Below the pieces are notes generated by a model. That model did no database searches, was not told where the DNA came from, and saw nothing but the letters and a program-made list of their open reading frames with translations. This document shows positions 28,270 to 36,693 of a stretch of 64,000 nt of DNA, in pieces. The DNA is from Rossellomorea sp. y25 (GTDB lineage Bacteria; Bacillota; Bacilli; Bacillales; Bacillaceae_B), in assembly GCF_038049935.1 (NCBI RefSeq), contig NZ_CP145886.1:4207501-4271500 (forward strand), read 5' to 3'. A program made the translations under genes and the position numbers. The stretch's first letter is position 1, and each line of letters starts with the position of its first letter.

Positions 28270-28452
28270 TTATGATGTTTGCAAAAGCGTTTCCCTTCTA
28301 TTTTTGAATGTACTTGGTTGATGGGAATAGAACACATTGAGGTTTGCCTGTTTATCGCAAAAAGAACATTTCACACCCTCCGGAGCCTTGCGGATATGAG
28401 GGACATCCAATATTTCAATTGCCTTCGTCACATGTTTTTTACACGTCCACAT
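28270..28452 (-). CDS. 60-residue protein with CxxC motif
   Basis: The short protein has MWTCKKHVTKAIEIL and VKCSFCDKQANLNVFYSHQP, so a possible metal site of Cys 4, His 7 and the KCSFC pair. AGAGGTG lies 6 bases before the ATG. It sits between the 2Fe-2S ferredoxin and RidA genes in the same operon with short spacing, which supports that it is real. It could be a small zinc or iron protein tied to the pathway; function unknown. Confidence 0.65.
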   Translation of the reverse strand: MWTCKKHVTKAIEILDVPHIRKAPEGVKCSFCDKQANLNVFYSHQPSTFKNRRETLLQTS

Positions 28453-28485
28453 TTGCTACACCTCTTTCATTTAATGTGTTTCGTC

Positions 28486-28833
28486 TTATTTATTGACTAC
28501 TTGTTTTTGGATTTTATCCGGTTTTCTTTTCTTCACAACCTTTGTTGTTTCTTCATCCCAGGAAATCGTGACATCCCCATCCGTGACAAATGTTTGGCAC
28601 CCTAAGCGATATCCTTTTTCAAGCCATTCTTCGCCGAGCTTTCTCCGTTCCTGAACCTTCACGTTGTCCAGGTTCTCAGCTCCCTCTTCGATCTTGCAAA
28701 GGCAGCTTCCGCATATCCCCCCACCGCATTTGTTAGGAAGATCGCCATCGTATCGTAAGGACATTCGTAATATATTTGAGTTTTCAGGTACATCCAGAAC
28801 TTTTCCACTTGTAGAATAATTGATTTTAGGCAT
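28486..28833 (-). CDS. [2Fe-2S] ferredoxin (first of two)
   Basis: A 115-residue ferredoxin with the plant-type motif KCGGGICGSCLC (C-x4-C-x2-C) and the fourth Cys in GYRLGCQT, about 38 residues later. The C-terminal tail is rich in Lys. The start at 28833 follows GGGAGGAATACTCG; a longer frame reading from 28878 runs through the operator and promoter and is rejected. It leads the operon of small Zn protein, RidA, reductase and [4Fe-4S] ferredoxin. Confidence 0.88.
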   Translation of the reverse strand: MPKINYSTSGKVLDVPENSNILRMSLRYDGDLPNKCGGGICGSCLCKIEEGAENLDNVKVQERRKLGEEWLEKGYRLGCQTFVTDGDVTISWDEETTKVVKKRKPDKIQKQVVNK

Positions 28834-28857
28834 CGAGTATTCCTCCCTTAATCCTTC

Positions 28858-28870
28858 TTGGTATACAATA
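28858..28870. promoter_or_regulatory. GTATAC operator before the 2Fe-2S ferredoxin operon
   Basis: TTGGTATACAATA, with an overlapping inverted TATACCA, 25 bases before the start codon. It belongs to the TTTGGTATACAAA family found at about ten places between 28.8 and 40.7 kb. Confidence 0.75.
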
Positions 28871-28964
28871 TACCACAAACGAAATATTCTGACAATATAT
28901 TTTTAGTCATTTCTCACTTTTCTGAATTTTAATTTGAATAACGAATGCTCTACTGCTATACTTC

Positions 28965-28977
28965 TTGGTATACAAAA
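28965..28977. promoter_or_regulatory. GTATAC operator before the aspartate-dehydrogenase-like gene
   Basis: TTGGTATACAAAA lies 31 bases before the ATG at 29008, on the divergent side of the same intergenic region as the previous site. Confidence 0.75.
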
Positions 28978-29007
28978 TTCCATCAAAACGAAAGGAAGGA
29001 TTCCATC

Positions 29008-29814
29008 ATGTTAAAAGTAGGATTAATCGGGTACGGCGCGATCGGGAAAGATGTTGTCTCCTATATAAAGGAAGATAAGGTAGAGGGGACAGAGGTGCAC
29101 GCGATTCTCGTAAGGAACTCAGAGCAATATGAAGAATTAAAGACTGAGAGTTTCATGGTGAGGGATAGCGAGGAAACCTTCTTCTCTTCCGGACTGGACG
29201 TAATCATAGAATGTGCGGGCCATGATGCTGTCTATCAATATGCAGTGAAATCCCTATCAACGGGCAGTCACTTTATAACGGTATCTGTAGGAGCGTTCTC
29301 TGATGTGGAGCTATATGAGGAAGTCGTCGAAGCAGCAAGGAAGTATGGCCGTAAATTGATTCTTCCTTCAGCTGCCATAGGAGGCTTGGACCGCATCGCT
29401 GCGTCCTCCATCAATGAGCTGGATGAAGTAAAGCTCATTACCCGCAAACCACCGGAGGCATGGAGAGGAACGGTCGCTGAAGCAAAAGTAGATTTAGATA
29501 CCATCAAGGAAGAATTTACAATCTATGAAGGTACAGCCCGTGAATCTGCTAAACTCTTTCCGCAGAGTACGAATGTTTCTGCTGCCCTCAGCATTGCCGG
29601 GGTAGGGTTTGATCAAACGAAGGTACAGGTACTGGTAGACCCGGGAGTGAAGAATAATACCCATCAGATCGTAGCAAAGGGATACTTCGGCGAGGTGGAA
29701 CTGACCATCCAGAATACCCCGTCGGCAGACAATCCTAAATCGGGCTACATTGTAGCCATGAGCATTTGCAAAGCCTTGAATAACCTTACTTCCCCTGTTG
29801 TCATTGGGATTTGA
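29008..29814 (+). CDS. L-aspartate dehydrogenase-like (NadX/DUF108) oxidoreductase
   Basis: A 268-residue NAD(P)-dependent enzyme. GLIGYGAIGKDV at the N-terminus is the dinucleotide-binding loop. The C-terminal part keeps NNTHQIVAKGYFGEVELTI with the catalytic His and TPSADNPKSGYIVAMS, as in aspartate dehydrogenases, which interconvert aspartate and iminoaspartate/oxaloacetate with release of ammonia. The start at 29008 follows AAAGGAAGGATTCCATC. In B. subtilis-type genomes aspartate for NAD synthesis is oxidised by NadB, so a catabolic role in this cluster is more likely. Together with RidA, which can hydrolyse iminoaspartate, it suggests that an amino acid or amine is the end product of the path. 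Confidence 0.8.
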   Translation: MLKVGLIGYGAIGKDVVSYIKEDKVEGTEVHAILVRNSEQYEELKTESFMVRDSEETFFSSGLDVIIECAGHDAVYQYAVKSLSTGSHFITVSVGAFSDVELYEEVVEAARKYGRKLILPSAAIGGLDRIAASSINELDEVKLITRKPPEAWRGTVAEAKVDLDTIKEEFTIYEGTARESAKLFPQSTNVSAALSIAGVGFDQTKVQVLVDPGVKNNTHQIVAKGYFGEVELTIQNTPSADNPKSGYIVAMSICKALNNLTSPVVIGI

Positions 29815-29833
29815 GTCCACTTCCACAAAAAAA

Positions 29834-29861
29834 GACTGTGTCTCATCATTCAGACACAGTC
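29834..29861. terminator. Bidirectional terminator
   Basis: GACTGTGTCT pairs perfectly with AGACACAGTC around an 8-base loop, flanked by AAAAAAA and a T-rich stretch; it serves both convergent genes. Confidence 0.85.
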
Positions 29862-29866
29862 CCTCT

Positions 29867-30544
29867 TTATTTTTTCTTCACTTTTTCTTTTTGCTTTTCG
29901 ATGAAATGGATATAGGCTTTTTTGGAATTTTCAATGTGGATCTTCGTTAAGAATTCGGCCATATCCGCTTCTTTATCCCTTACCGCTTTCATGATTTGGA
30001 TATGCTCCTTTAAGGATTCCTTCCTGCGTCCCGGGGTTTCGTATCCCATACTGGCAGACATCTGAATATAATCGGTCAACCCGGAAAGGATTTGGAAAAG
30101 CTTCGGGCTTTTGGCGGCTTTATAGAGGAGGAGGTTCATCTCGATATGTTCCGTATCGATCCCTTCTCCCTCACCTTTTTCCAACGCTTCCAGCTTTTCG
30201 ATCTTCTCATTGAACTCTTGTTGTATGTCGTCATCCATTTTCTGCGCGGCAAGCTTTGCAGCCAAGACCTCGAGTGAAGAAAGAATCGTAAACACTTCGA
30301 TGACTTCCTCTTCAGATATATTGGAAACAATGACGCCTTTTCTAGGGACTGTCTTGACGAAGCCTTGAGATTCAAGCCGGAACAGTGCTTCACGAATCGG
30401 GGTCCGGCTGATATTCAGTTTACTTGCCACTTCCCTCTCGATCAGGCGGTCACCTGGCTTGTATTCTCCGCCCAGAATCAAATCTTTTAAATAAATATAT
30501 GCACGCTCACGGATTGAAAGTAATTCCTCTTCTTCCCACTTCAT
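29867..30544 (-). CDS. GntR regulator, FadR/FCD subfamily
   Basis: A 225-residue regulator. The N-terminal winged helix (residues 10-75) has the GntR signature GDRLIEREVASKLNISRTPIREAL.RLE..G, and the C-terminal two thirds is the all-helical FCD ligand domain (EHIEMNLLLYKAAK, then KEHIQIMKAV). FCD regulators usually bind palindromes with a central GTATAC-like core, which fits the repeated operator in this cluster, so it is the obvious candidate controller. No such site is seen before its own gene. Effector unknown, probably a pathway substrate. The start follows GAAGGGGATAATGAA. Confidence 0.88.
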   Translation of the reverse strand: MKWEEEELLSIRERAYIYLKDLILGGEYKPGDRLIEREVASKLNISRTPIREALFRLESQGFVKTVPRKGVIVSNISEEEVIEVFTILSSLEVLAAKLAAQKMDDDIQQEFNEKIEKLEALEKGEGEGIDTEHIEMNLLLYKAAKSPKLFQILSGLTDYIQMSASMGYETPGRRKESLKEHIQIMKAVRDKEADMAEFLTKIHIENSKKAYIHFIEKQKEKVKKK

Positions 30545-30943
30545 TTCATTATCCCCTTCTCCGATATAAAATCACTTGTTTATCTATTTTATCAAAGACT
30601 CTGTCATTTTTATATTATTAAGATATTTTTGACGTTACTTATGATGGAAAGGGCGCTTGTAACGCAAAACTAAGATATTTAGAGAATAAAACTTTAGTTT
30701 TTATCCATCTCAAATTTCTTTTCTTGAAAATCACCTGCCAAGTTGGCACATTTGCCTTAAAAACCTTCACTTTCTGCTGATTATCCTCTGAAATGTAGAC
30801 CATTTTAGTTGTTGTTGTGCCACTTTCCACTAAACTTGTGCCAAATTGTGGACGACAATAACCATTATCGTTTACACGCAAGCACCATCCCCAACCCCAG
30901 CCACATAAAAAAATGCAAAAATCACTTTCTAAAAATGCAAAAA
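30545..30943. other. Intergenic stretch before the GntR gene
   Basis: A 103-codon minus-strand frame here has no ribosome binding site and low-complexity codon use. It holds the GntR promoter presumably, but I could not place it. Confidence 0.4.
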
Positions 30944-30964
30944 CGATCAAGCTGAACTTGATCG
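30944..30964 (-). terminator. Terminator after the chrA pair
   Basis: CGATCAAG pairs with CTTGATCG around CTGAA, followed on the minus strand by TTTTTGC. Confidence 0.75.
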
Positions 30965-30971
30965 CCTTCCA

Positions 30972-31505
30972 TTAATTCGATAAAAAGATTCCTCCATAAA
31001 ATAGTGCACATACAATCACAAGTGCCGGATGGACCTTAAGCTTTTTCATGACTAGAAAGCCTGCAGCAGTCAGGATCACAAGATGCAATACTCCGCTTTT
31101 TTCAAAGGCGGACAGGAAGAATTGATATGCCAGTACCCCGAGTAAAACGGCAATGACGGGCTGTACGGATAGTGTCATCAGCTTTACCTGCGGGGAATCC
31201 TTGAAAAGGTTCACGAATTTGAAAAGGATGATGACGGCGATCGCTGATGGAAGAATGGTTGCTGCAAGGGCAATCACCATCCCCAACACGCCTCCCATTT
31301 CATAGCCGATGAACCCTGCCATCTTCGTCGCGATCGGTCCGGGCAGGACGTTTGCAATCGCGAACAGATCCCCGAACTCGCCCAGGGTCATCCATTCATA
31401 GCGGTTGACCACTTCGTTCTGAATCAATGGAATCGTTGATGGCCCGCCGCCATACCCAAGGAGATTCGAGATGAAAAACGCCCAGAAAATATCCCAATAG
31501 ATCAT
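30972..31505 (-). CDS. Short ChrA-family transporter subunit (second of pair)
   Basis: A 177-residue membrane protein with one CHR domain: GYGGGPSTIPLIQNEVV near 18-34 and ANVLPGPIATKMAGFIGYE near 52-70, then four or five membrane segments. Short-chain ChrA proteins work as pairs with opposite topology; the partner gene overlaps this one by 4 bases (ATGA). By family they export chromate, but in a catabolic operon the real substrate may be another anion. Confidence 0.85.
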   Translation of the reverse strand: MIYWDIFWAFFISNLLGYGGGPSTIPLIQNEVVNRYEWMTLGEFGDLFAIANVLPGPIATKMAGFIGYEMGGVLGMVIALAATILPSAIAVIILFKFVNLFKDSPQVKLMTLSVQPVIAVLLGVLAYQFFLSAFEKSGVLHLVILTAAGFLVMKKLKVHPALVIVCALFYGGIFLSN

Positions 31506-32098
31506 ACGCTCTTTTCCTTTCTTGGCTCATACATGTCTTCAGACACTTCTTTCCTCCGGTTCTTATATGCGGCCACGATAAAGGCTCCAAGTAGGCAAGC
31601 CCCGATCATGATTCCCGGATGTAGATTCAGGAACTGGATCAGTACAAGGGAAACGCCACCCAGCCCAAATGCGATGGGCAGCCCGAGACCTTTACGTGCC
31701 TTGTCTGCGAACTTGTACGCCATCTCAAGCAGCATGATCCCGATGATCGGCGTCACTCCCTGCACCATTCCCCCTACAATCGGGGACGTCCGGTACTTGT
31801 AAAGGAGGCCGAGCATGAATAACATTCCAAACAAAGAAGGAAGGATATGGGCCAGGATCGCTACTGCCGCTCCCAGGTTACCATTCACTTTGTATCCGAT
31901 ATACGCAGCCATCTTCGTAGCGATCGGACCCGGCAGCGTGTTGGCAAGTGCCAGGGTCTGGCCGAACTCATCCTCTGTCATCCATTCGTATTTCTTCACT
32001 GCTTCATATTCGATCAATGGTATGGTGGAGGGTCCTCCCCCATATCCGGTCACTCCCGTTCTGGCAAAACCAACCGTAAGGTCCAAATAAGATTTCAT
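31502..32098 (-). CDS. Short ChrA-family transporter subunit (first of pair)
   Basis: A 198-residue CHR-domain protein, paralogous to the next gene (TGYGGGPSTIPLIEYEAV, ANTLPGPIATKMAAYIGYK). The start at 32098 follows AGAAGGAGTAGGC; the ATG at 32116 has no such site. Cotranscribed with the upstream GlcG-like and aldehyde dehydrogenase genes. Confidence 0.85.
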   Translation of the reverse strand: MKSYLDLTVGFARTGVTGYGGGPSTIPLIEYEAVKKYEWMTEDEFGQTLALANTLPGPIATKMAAYIGYKVNGNLGAAVAILAHILPSLFGMLFMLGLLYKYRTSPIVGGMVQGVTPIIGIMLLEMAYKFADKARKGLGLPIAFGLGGVSLVLIQFLNLHPGIMIGACLLGAFIVAAYKNRRKEVSEDMYEPRKEKSV

Positions 32099-32148
32099 GC
32101 CTACTCCTTCTTTCATTATTTTATCGTCAGGACCTCGGCTGCAATGAC

Positions 32149-32622
32149 TTATTTCTTAATATCTGCATCTGTTACGACGTCATGATCCTTTAAGTGGGAC
32201 TGCAATGCTTTCAGCGCAGCTGTTCCGACAGCCGTATCCTGTTCACCGTTACCGCCGCTGACCCCGATGCCGCCGATGACTTCACCATCCACTACGATCG
32301 GAAATCCTCCGACAAATACCGCAAACTTCCCTGGGAGCATCTGCTGGATACCAAATGCTTCATTCCCCGGCAATACAGGCCCGTTCGGTTCCTTGTTAAA
32401 TAAATGAGTGGAACGCTTATGCCCCGCTGCCGTAAACGCTTTGGCAATCGCGATGTCGGGACCGGTGATCCGGGCGCCGTTCATACGTTCAAGGGCAATC
32501 ACATGTCCTCCGTCATCGACAACTGCGATGGTTTCAAGTACATTGATTTCTTCTGATTTTCTTTTTGCCTCTTCTATGATTACTTTTGCTTCTTCGAGTT
32601 GGAGTCTTAGTACAGTTTTCAT
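32149..32622 (-). CDS. GlcG/HbpS-family protein (DUF336)
   Basis: A 157-residue protein of the haem-degrading/GlcG family: LAR-type N-terminal helix (LRLQLEEAKVIIEEAK), VVDDGGHVIALERMNGA, and the glycine-rich PIVVDGEVIGGIGVSGG..EQD at the C-terminus. Members bind haem or corrinoids or accompany glycolate, propanediol and aromatic catabolic genes with unclear function. It is 24 bases after the aldehyde dehydrogenase gene. Confidence 0.82.
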   Translation of the reverse strand: MKTVLRLQLEEAKVIIEEAKRKSEEINVLETIAVVDDGGHVIALERMNGARITGPDIAIAKAFTAAGHKRSTHLFNKEPNGPVLPGNEAFGIQQMLPGKFAVFVGGFPIVVDGEVIGGIGVSGGNGEQDTAVGTAALKALQSHLKDHDVVTDADIKK

Positions 32623-32645
32623 ATCGTCGTTACCCCCAGAGAATT

Positions 32646-34109
32646 TTAGTATCCTATATATACGGTCTTGATTTGAGTGAAGAAATCGAGTCCTGCTCTT
32701 CCAGATTCACGGAAGGTGGACGTACTTGACCTCTTGATGCCGCCAAATGGAGCGTTCATCAGGTTACCGGTCGTTGTCCGATTCACTTTCACGGTGCCGG
32801 CTTTGATATCTTTCGTGAACTGTTGGGCCGTTTTTAAGTTATTGGTCACAATCGATGCGGACAGACCGTATTCAACGTCGTTGGCCACTTTGATCGCTTC
32901 AGCATAATCAGAAACCTCGATCACCGCGATGACAGGACCGAAGATTTCTTCTTTCGCAATCCTCATGGAAGGATCGACCTCCGTAAAGATCGCCGGACGA
33001 ACGTAATAGCCCTTTGCATAATCGCCTTCCGTTACATGCTCTCCCCCGTACAGTAAGTCGGCTCCCTCTTCTTTACCGATTTCAATGTATTTCAACACAT
33101 TCGTCAATTGCTTCTCACTCGCCAACGGACAAACCGTGATCCCTTCTTCAAATCCGTTACCGATCTTTAGGTTCTTTGTTTTTTCCACCAAAGCACTGAG
33201 GAATTTCTCTTTGACCTCTTTCATCACGATGACACGACTGGTTCCCGTACAGGCCTGACCACTTAGATTGTAGCCGCCATTCACTGTCAATTTAGCTGCA
33301 AGCTCGATATCGGCATCTTCCATCACAATCAATGGATTCTTCCCGCCAAGCTCCATCTGTGTTCTCGTATCGAAGGAAACATTACGATGAATGCGTTCCC
33401 CGGCGCCAGTAGATCCTGTAAACGTCACAGCCTTCACTGCTGGATGGTCGACCAGGCTGTCACCTATTTCACGGGAGTTCCCCGTTACAAAATTAAGTAC
33501 CCCATCCGGAAGTCCGGCGTGTACCAAAGCTTCCACTAATCGATAAGCAACCAATGGCGTTTCAGAGGATGGCTTGAATACAACCGTATTTCCTGTGATC
33601 AATGCAGGCGCTATTTTACGGGCAGGTATCGATAATGGAAAGTTCCAAGGAGTGATGACGGTGATGACACCAAGCGGCTCAAGCTTCGATGATACATCCA
33701 TGTTGGGATCATCCTGGGGAAAGGTCTCTCCGCTTTGGCTTTGACCTTCGACCGCATAATATTTCAGGGTTTCAGCAGATCTCAGCACTTCCCCACGGGC
33801 AGCCCCGATCGGCTTCCCTTCTTCCTGAGTCAATTCCTTTGCAAATTGATCTACATGGTCGATCAAATATTGAGCTGCCTTGTTAAGGATCGCTGCCCTC
33901 TTGGAAGGCGCCGTATCAGACCAGGAAGGAAAAGCGGCATCCGCAGATTCAATGGCCCTTTTCACGTCCTCTTGTGTCGACGCCTGGAAGACACCGACCA
34001 CTTCTTCTTTATTGGCCGGGTTAAGGCTGACAAACGTTTTTTCACTGGAGGAATCCTCCCATTGACCATTAATGTAGTTTTTGTATAATTCGGCTTTTGC
34101 TACTAGCAC
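32646..34109 (-). CDS. NAD(P)-dependent aldehyde dehydrogenase
   Basis: About 487 residues, the usual ALDH size. Visible: TPWNFPLSIPARKIAPAL with the catalytic Asn, TFTGSTGAGE for cofactor binding, MELGGKNPLIV with the general-base Glu, and SGQACTGTSR with the catalytic Cys. The sequence resembles succinate or alpha-ketoglutarate semialdehyde dehydrogenases. I prefer the GTG at 34109, because AGGAAAGG lies 9 bases upstream and touches the ATG at 34118 that gives three more residues. It probably oxidises an aldehyde released by the oxidase encoded just upstream. Confidence 0.88.
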   Translation of the reverse strand: MLVAKAELYKNYINGQWEDSSSEKTFVSLNPANKEEVVGVFQASTQEDVKRAIESADAAFPSWSDTAPSKRAAILNKAAQYLIDHVDQFAKELTQEEGKPIGAARGEVLRSAETLKYYAVEGQSQSGETFPQDDPNMDVSSKLEPLGVITVITPWNFPLSIPARKIAPALITGNTVVFKPSSETPLVAYRLVEALVHAGLPDGVLNFVTGNSREIGDSLVDHPAVKAVTFTGSTGAGERIHRNVSFDTRTQMELGGKNPLIVMEDADIELAAKLTVNGGYNLSGQACTGTSRVIVMKEVKEKFLSALVEKTKNLKIGNGFEEGITVCPLASEKQLTNVLKYIEIGKEEGADLLYGGEHVTEGDYAKGYYVRPAIFTEVDPSMRIAKEEIFGPVIAVIEVSDYAEAIKVANDVEYGLSASIVTNNLKTAQQFTKDIKAGTVKVNRTTTGNLMNAPFGGIKRSSTSTFRESGRAGLDFFTQIKTVYIGY

Positions 34110-34153
34110 TCGAAACATCCTTTCCTATTCATTTCTCGGATATGATGAACAAA

Positions 34154-34181
34154 TGGCAGTTCCCATACCAGGAAACTGCCA
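34154..34181 (-). other. Hairpin between oxidase and aldehyde dehydrogenase genes
   Basis: TGGCAGTTCC at 34154 pairs with GGAAACTGCCA (one bulge) and is followed only by ATTTGTT, so it is a possible attenuator rather than a full terminator. Confidence 0.5.
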
Positions 34182-34212
34182 CTTATGCATTTTTTACAAT
34201 GTTCTAAGTATC

Positions 34213-34941
34213 TTAAGCCTGTACAAGAGCACCTAAATCTTTTTCAAGATACTCTTTCCATAATCCGTCCATGTACATGCGGCGCATTTTCGCTCCTACA
34301 CGCACAATCTCCAGGCATTCCTGCTGAAGTTCCGGCGTATCAGCATGCTCCAACACGATTTTGTATCCACGCTCTCCATGGATTTCATCCGATACGATGT
34401 GCAGGTCGAAGAATTCGATTTCTTCATCTGTGAATCCGTATTTTTCACGAAGGACCGGCGTTTGTTTACGATAAATATCAGGTACTTGTGATTCCAAACC
34501 TACTACTAATGCTGCCGTTGCCACTACGAAGTTTTCACGTGCCGCCACTGAATAGCACCAGCTTTGCAGTCCAAGAGTCGTTGCAGCCATATTCTTCGGA
34601 TCTCTTACTCGATCGCCTGTCGTTCCACACGCTTCAGCAAAACGGATCAACAAGTCGGTATGGCGATCTGCGGCGATTTCTTCTTCATACATATTTTGAA
34701 GGGTGAAATCTTTCGCGTCTTCGAATTTTGGATGATCAGGCGTATTGTGATAGATATAAGAAAGATAGTTCGCGAAAGGCCCAACATAGTGGTAATGGTT
34801 TTCAGCCCATTTTGCAAAGTGCTTTCTCTCGAGCTTCCCTTCTGCCCAAGCAGTTGTAAAAGGAGCCTTTTGACTATGATTTCCCTTGATTGCCTCTTCC
34901 AGCTCTTTACGGAATTCATCTTTAGATAATAGTTTTGTCAT
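34213..34941 (-). CDS. Haem-oxygenase-like diiron oxidase (TenA/PqqC/CADD superfamily)
   Basis: A 242-residue all-helical protein. It keeps the complete metal-ligand set of haem-oxygenase-like diiron oxidases: E87-x6-H94 (EEIAADRH), E150 (VVGLESQ) and H181-x3-D185-x2-H188 (HIVSDEIH), with nearly the same spacing as CADD. Such enzymes activate oxygen for C-C or C-N cleavage or N-oxidation. With two ferredoxin types and a ferredoxin reductase in the same regulon, it is the probable oxygen-using key enzyme of this path. The start at 34941 follows TAGGAGGAGAATGATC; the longer frame up to 35115 spans operators and is rejected. Substrate unknown. Confidence 0.8.
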   Translation of the reverse strand: MTKLLSKDEFRKELEEAIKGNHSQKAPFTTAWAEGKLERKHFAKWAENHYHYVGPFANYLSYIYHNTPDHPKFEDAKDFTLQNMYEEEIAADRHTDLLIRFAEACGTTGDRVRDPKNMAATTLGLQSWCYSVAARENFVVATAALVVGLESQVPDIYRKQTPVLREKYGFTDEEIEFFDLHIVSDEIHGERGYKIVLEHADTPELQQECLEIVRVGAKMRRMYMDGLWKEYLEKDLGALVQA

Positions 34942-34995
34942 GATCATTCTCCTCCTAAAAGTATGCTGCAGTTGATCTGCACATTGTATTGTGTA

Positions 34996-35009
34996 TTTTG
35001 TATACCAAA
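34996..35009. promoter_or_regulatory. GTATAC operator proximal to the diiron oxidase gene
   Basis: TTTTGTATACCAAA, 55 bases upstream of the start codon. Confidence 0.75.
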
Positions 35010-35102
35010 TAGTGTTGAAAAAACAACCATATCTTCCTTTTCGACTGAAGTGACAGCATCTAAAGAGATACAGTTCGTGAAAACAACTACTTAGCTTGTT
35101 CA

Positions 35103-35116
35103 TTTGGTATACCATT
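35103..35116. promoter_or_regulatory. GTATAC operator distal to the diiron oxidase gene
   Basis: TTTGGTATACCATT, 107 bases from the proximal site, close to ten helical turns, so looping between two bound dimers is possible. Confidence 0.7.
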
Positions 35117-35194
35117 GACTTTATACTACCCTATGAATCGTACTTTGTAAATATACTTTTCTGATTTTTTTTAAAATTATAATTTTAATGCTGG

Positions 35195-36661
35195 CTACAT
35201 GAACAATATGGCCGCAAGGGTTGCCACCACAAGCCCTGTCATGACGGGAATGAAGTTCTTTCTGGCGAGCTCCAGTACGGATACCCCGCAAAAGCCTGCC
35301 ACCGCCACTAGGGATGACCATGCGATCAGTGTCCCGCCGCCTGTCCAAACAGATCCCATCTGACCGATCGCCGCCAGTGTACCAGGGTCAATCCCGGCTG
35401 AACCTGACATGGCACCTGATAATGCTCCCACTAAAGGTAGTCCTGAGAAGCCTGAACCATCCAAACCAGTGATGATACCAACTAAAAGGATACCAAAGGC
35501 ACTAAAGAAAGCGTTTTCAGGAATAGATGCTTGTGCAGACTGAACGAGATCGAATAGAAAGGCAGGCTTGGCCGCTTCTTCCCCAAGTGATAGAATCGAC
35601 CCGGTAAAATCCGAGCTCCCCAGGAAGAAGAATCCGGCTATCGGGATAACAGGACCCATGGCACGAAACGCGAAAACAAAACCGTCTGTGATGTGATCCC
35701 CGATTTTATCCAGGGCATGGATTCTTCCAAATGCAATGGAAGCCAAAATCAGCAGTACGGCTGCGACTCCACCGATAAAGGCAGCACCGTCCCCACCTGC
35801 AAATCTCCCCGCCTCTGCATCACTAAACTTGGTAGAAAACATAAAAATCATGACGGCAAGCATGGACAATGGAACGAGAACAGCAAACACTTTCCCCCAT
35901 ATTTCTTTTCTGCCTCTGTAAACCTCAAGCTCAGACGCCGCGGATACTTCAGCTTCCACAACACTTTTGTCCGCAGTCATGGCATTCAATAGGTTGACCG
36001 CATTCTCTGCTTCTTCGCTATTCGGCTTGGCAATCGACTTATACATCATTGCATAAGCAACCCCGACAGCTGTCACTCCTGTTATAATCGATAAAATCAT
36101 CGCTTTATCCGCAACCTGCACCGTTTCCATCCCCCCGGATGTTGCCGTCAGCATCGGCGCGATCTGCATGATATAGTCAGACGATAACGCCATCCCCTGT
36201 CCGGCAATCGCCACGATCATCGCGGCCCCCATCGCCGGCAGGCCGGCACGCATGGCAGCAGGAACGAGCAGAGCACAAATAAGTGGAACAGCCGGTGTCG
36301 GCCAGAAGAACAATGAAATGACATACGTCACTACCATTAATACGAAAAAAGCGATATGACCGTTGACCATGACTTTCTGTATGGGCACGATCATCCGTTG
36401 ATCGGCTCCGATATCTTTCAGTGAGTTTAATAGAGCGACCATCAGGGTAATAATTAAAAAGATACTGAATAATTCTCTGGCTGCAACCAGATTGGCGTTG
36501 AAGACCGCCATAAAACCGCCGACGAGGGACCCTTTATACAACCAGGCAACCAAAAAGGTCCCGACGATCGTCGGCAGTACAACCCCTTTCCGAAACAACA
36601 TCGTAACGATGACAAGTGCAGTAACCAATGCATACAACCAATGAGCAGCAGATAAATCCAA
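35195..36661 (-). CDS. Polytopic carrier, ion-transporter-superfamily-like
   Basis: About 488 residues with roughly 12 membrane segments, two glycine/serine/proline-rich stretches (FFWPTPAVPLICALLVPAAM and LDGSGFSGLPLVGALSGAMS) and a charged loop in the middle (near 210-245). The plan recalls GntP/DcuC-type carriers for organic acids but I cannot place the family firmly. TTG at 36661 is the preferred start because GGGAAGGGTGA precedes it; a GTG at 36679 lacks a site. It follows the creatininase-like gene by 32 bases and likely imports the pathway substrate. Confidence 0.7.
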   Translation of the reverse strand: MDLSAAHWLYALVTALVIVTMLFRKGVVLPTIVGTFLVAWLYKGSLVGGFMAVFNANLVAARELFSIFLIITLMVALLNSLKDIGADQRMIVPIQKVMVNGHIAFFVLMVVTYVISLFFWPTPAVPLICALLVPAAMRAGLPAMGAAMIVAIAGQGMALSSDYIMQIAPMLTATSGGMETVQVADKAMILSIITGVTAVGVAYAMMYKSIAKPNSEEAENAVNLLNAMTADKSVVEAEVSAASELEVYRGRKEIWGKVFAVLVPLSMLAVMIFMFSTKFSDAEAGRFAGGDGAAFIGGVAAVLLILASIAFGRIHALDKIGDHITDGFVFAFRAMGPVIPIAGFFFLGSSDFTGSILSLGEEAAKPAFLFDLVQSAQASIPENAFFSAFGILLVGIITGLDGSGFSGLPLVGALSGAMSGSAGIDPGTLAAIGQMGSVWTGGGTLIAWSSLVAVAGFCGVSVLELARKNFIPVMTGLVVATLAAILFM

Positions 36662-36693
36662 AGCATTCACCCTTCCCACTTTTTTGTAGCGAT

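Noticed and set aside
30639..30950. 103-codon minus-strand frame between chrA and gntR
   Set aside because: No ribosome site, odd composition and it crosses the chrA terminator.
30972..32098. Chromate resistance island
   Set aside because: The chrA pair is embedded in a catabolic operon without any other metal-resistance gene, so the family name may mislead about function.
34213..34941. Calling this protein a TenA thiaminase
   Set aside because: The E/H/E/H/D/H metal ligand set with CADD-like spacing points to a diiron oxidase, and no thiamine genes are nearby.
34942..35115. N-terminal extension of the diiron oxidase frame
   Set aside because: The stretch contains two regulon operators and the promoter region; an excellent AGGAGGAG site marks the internal ATG as start.
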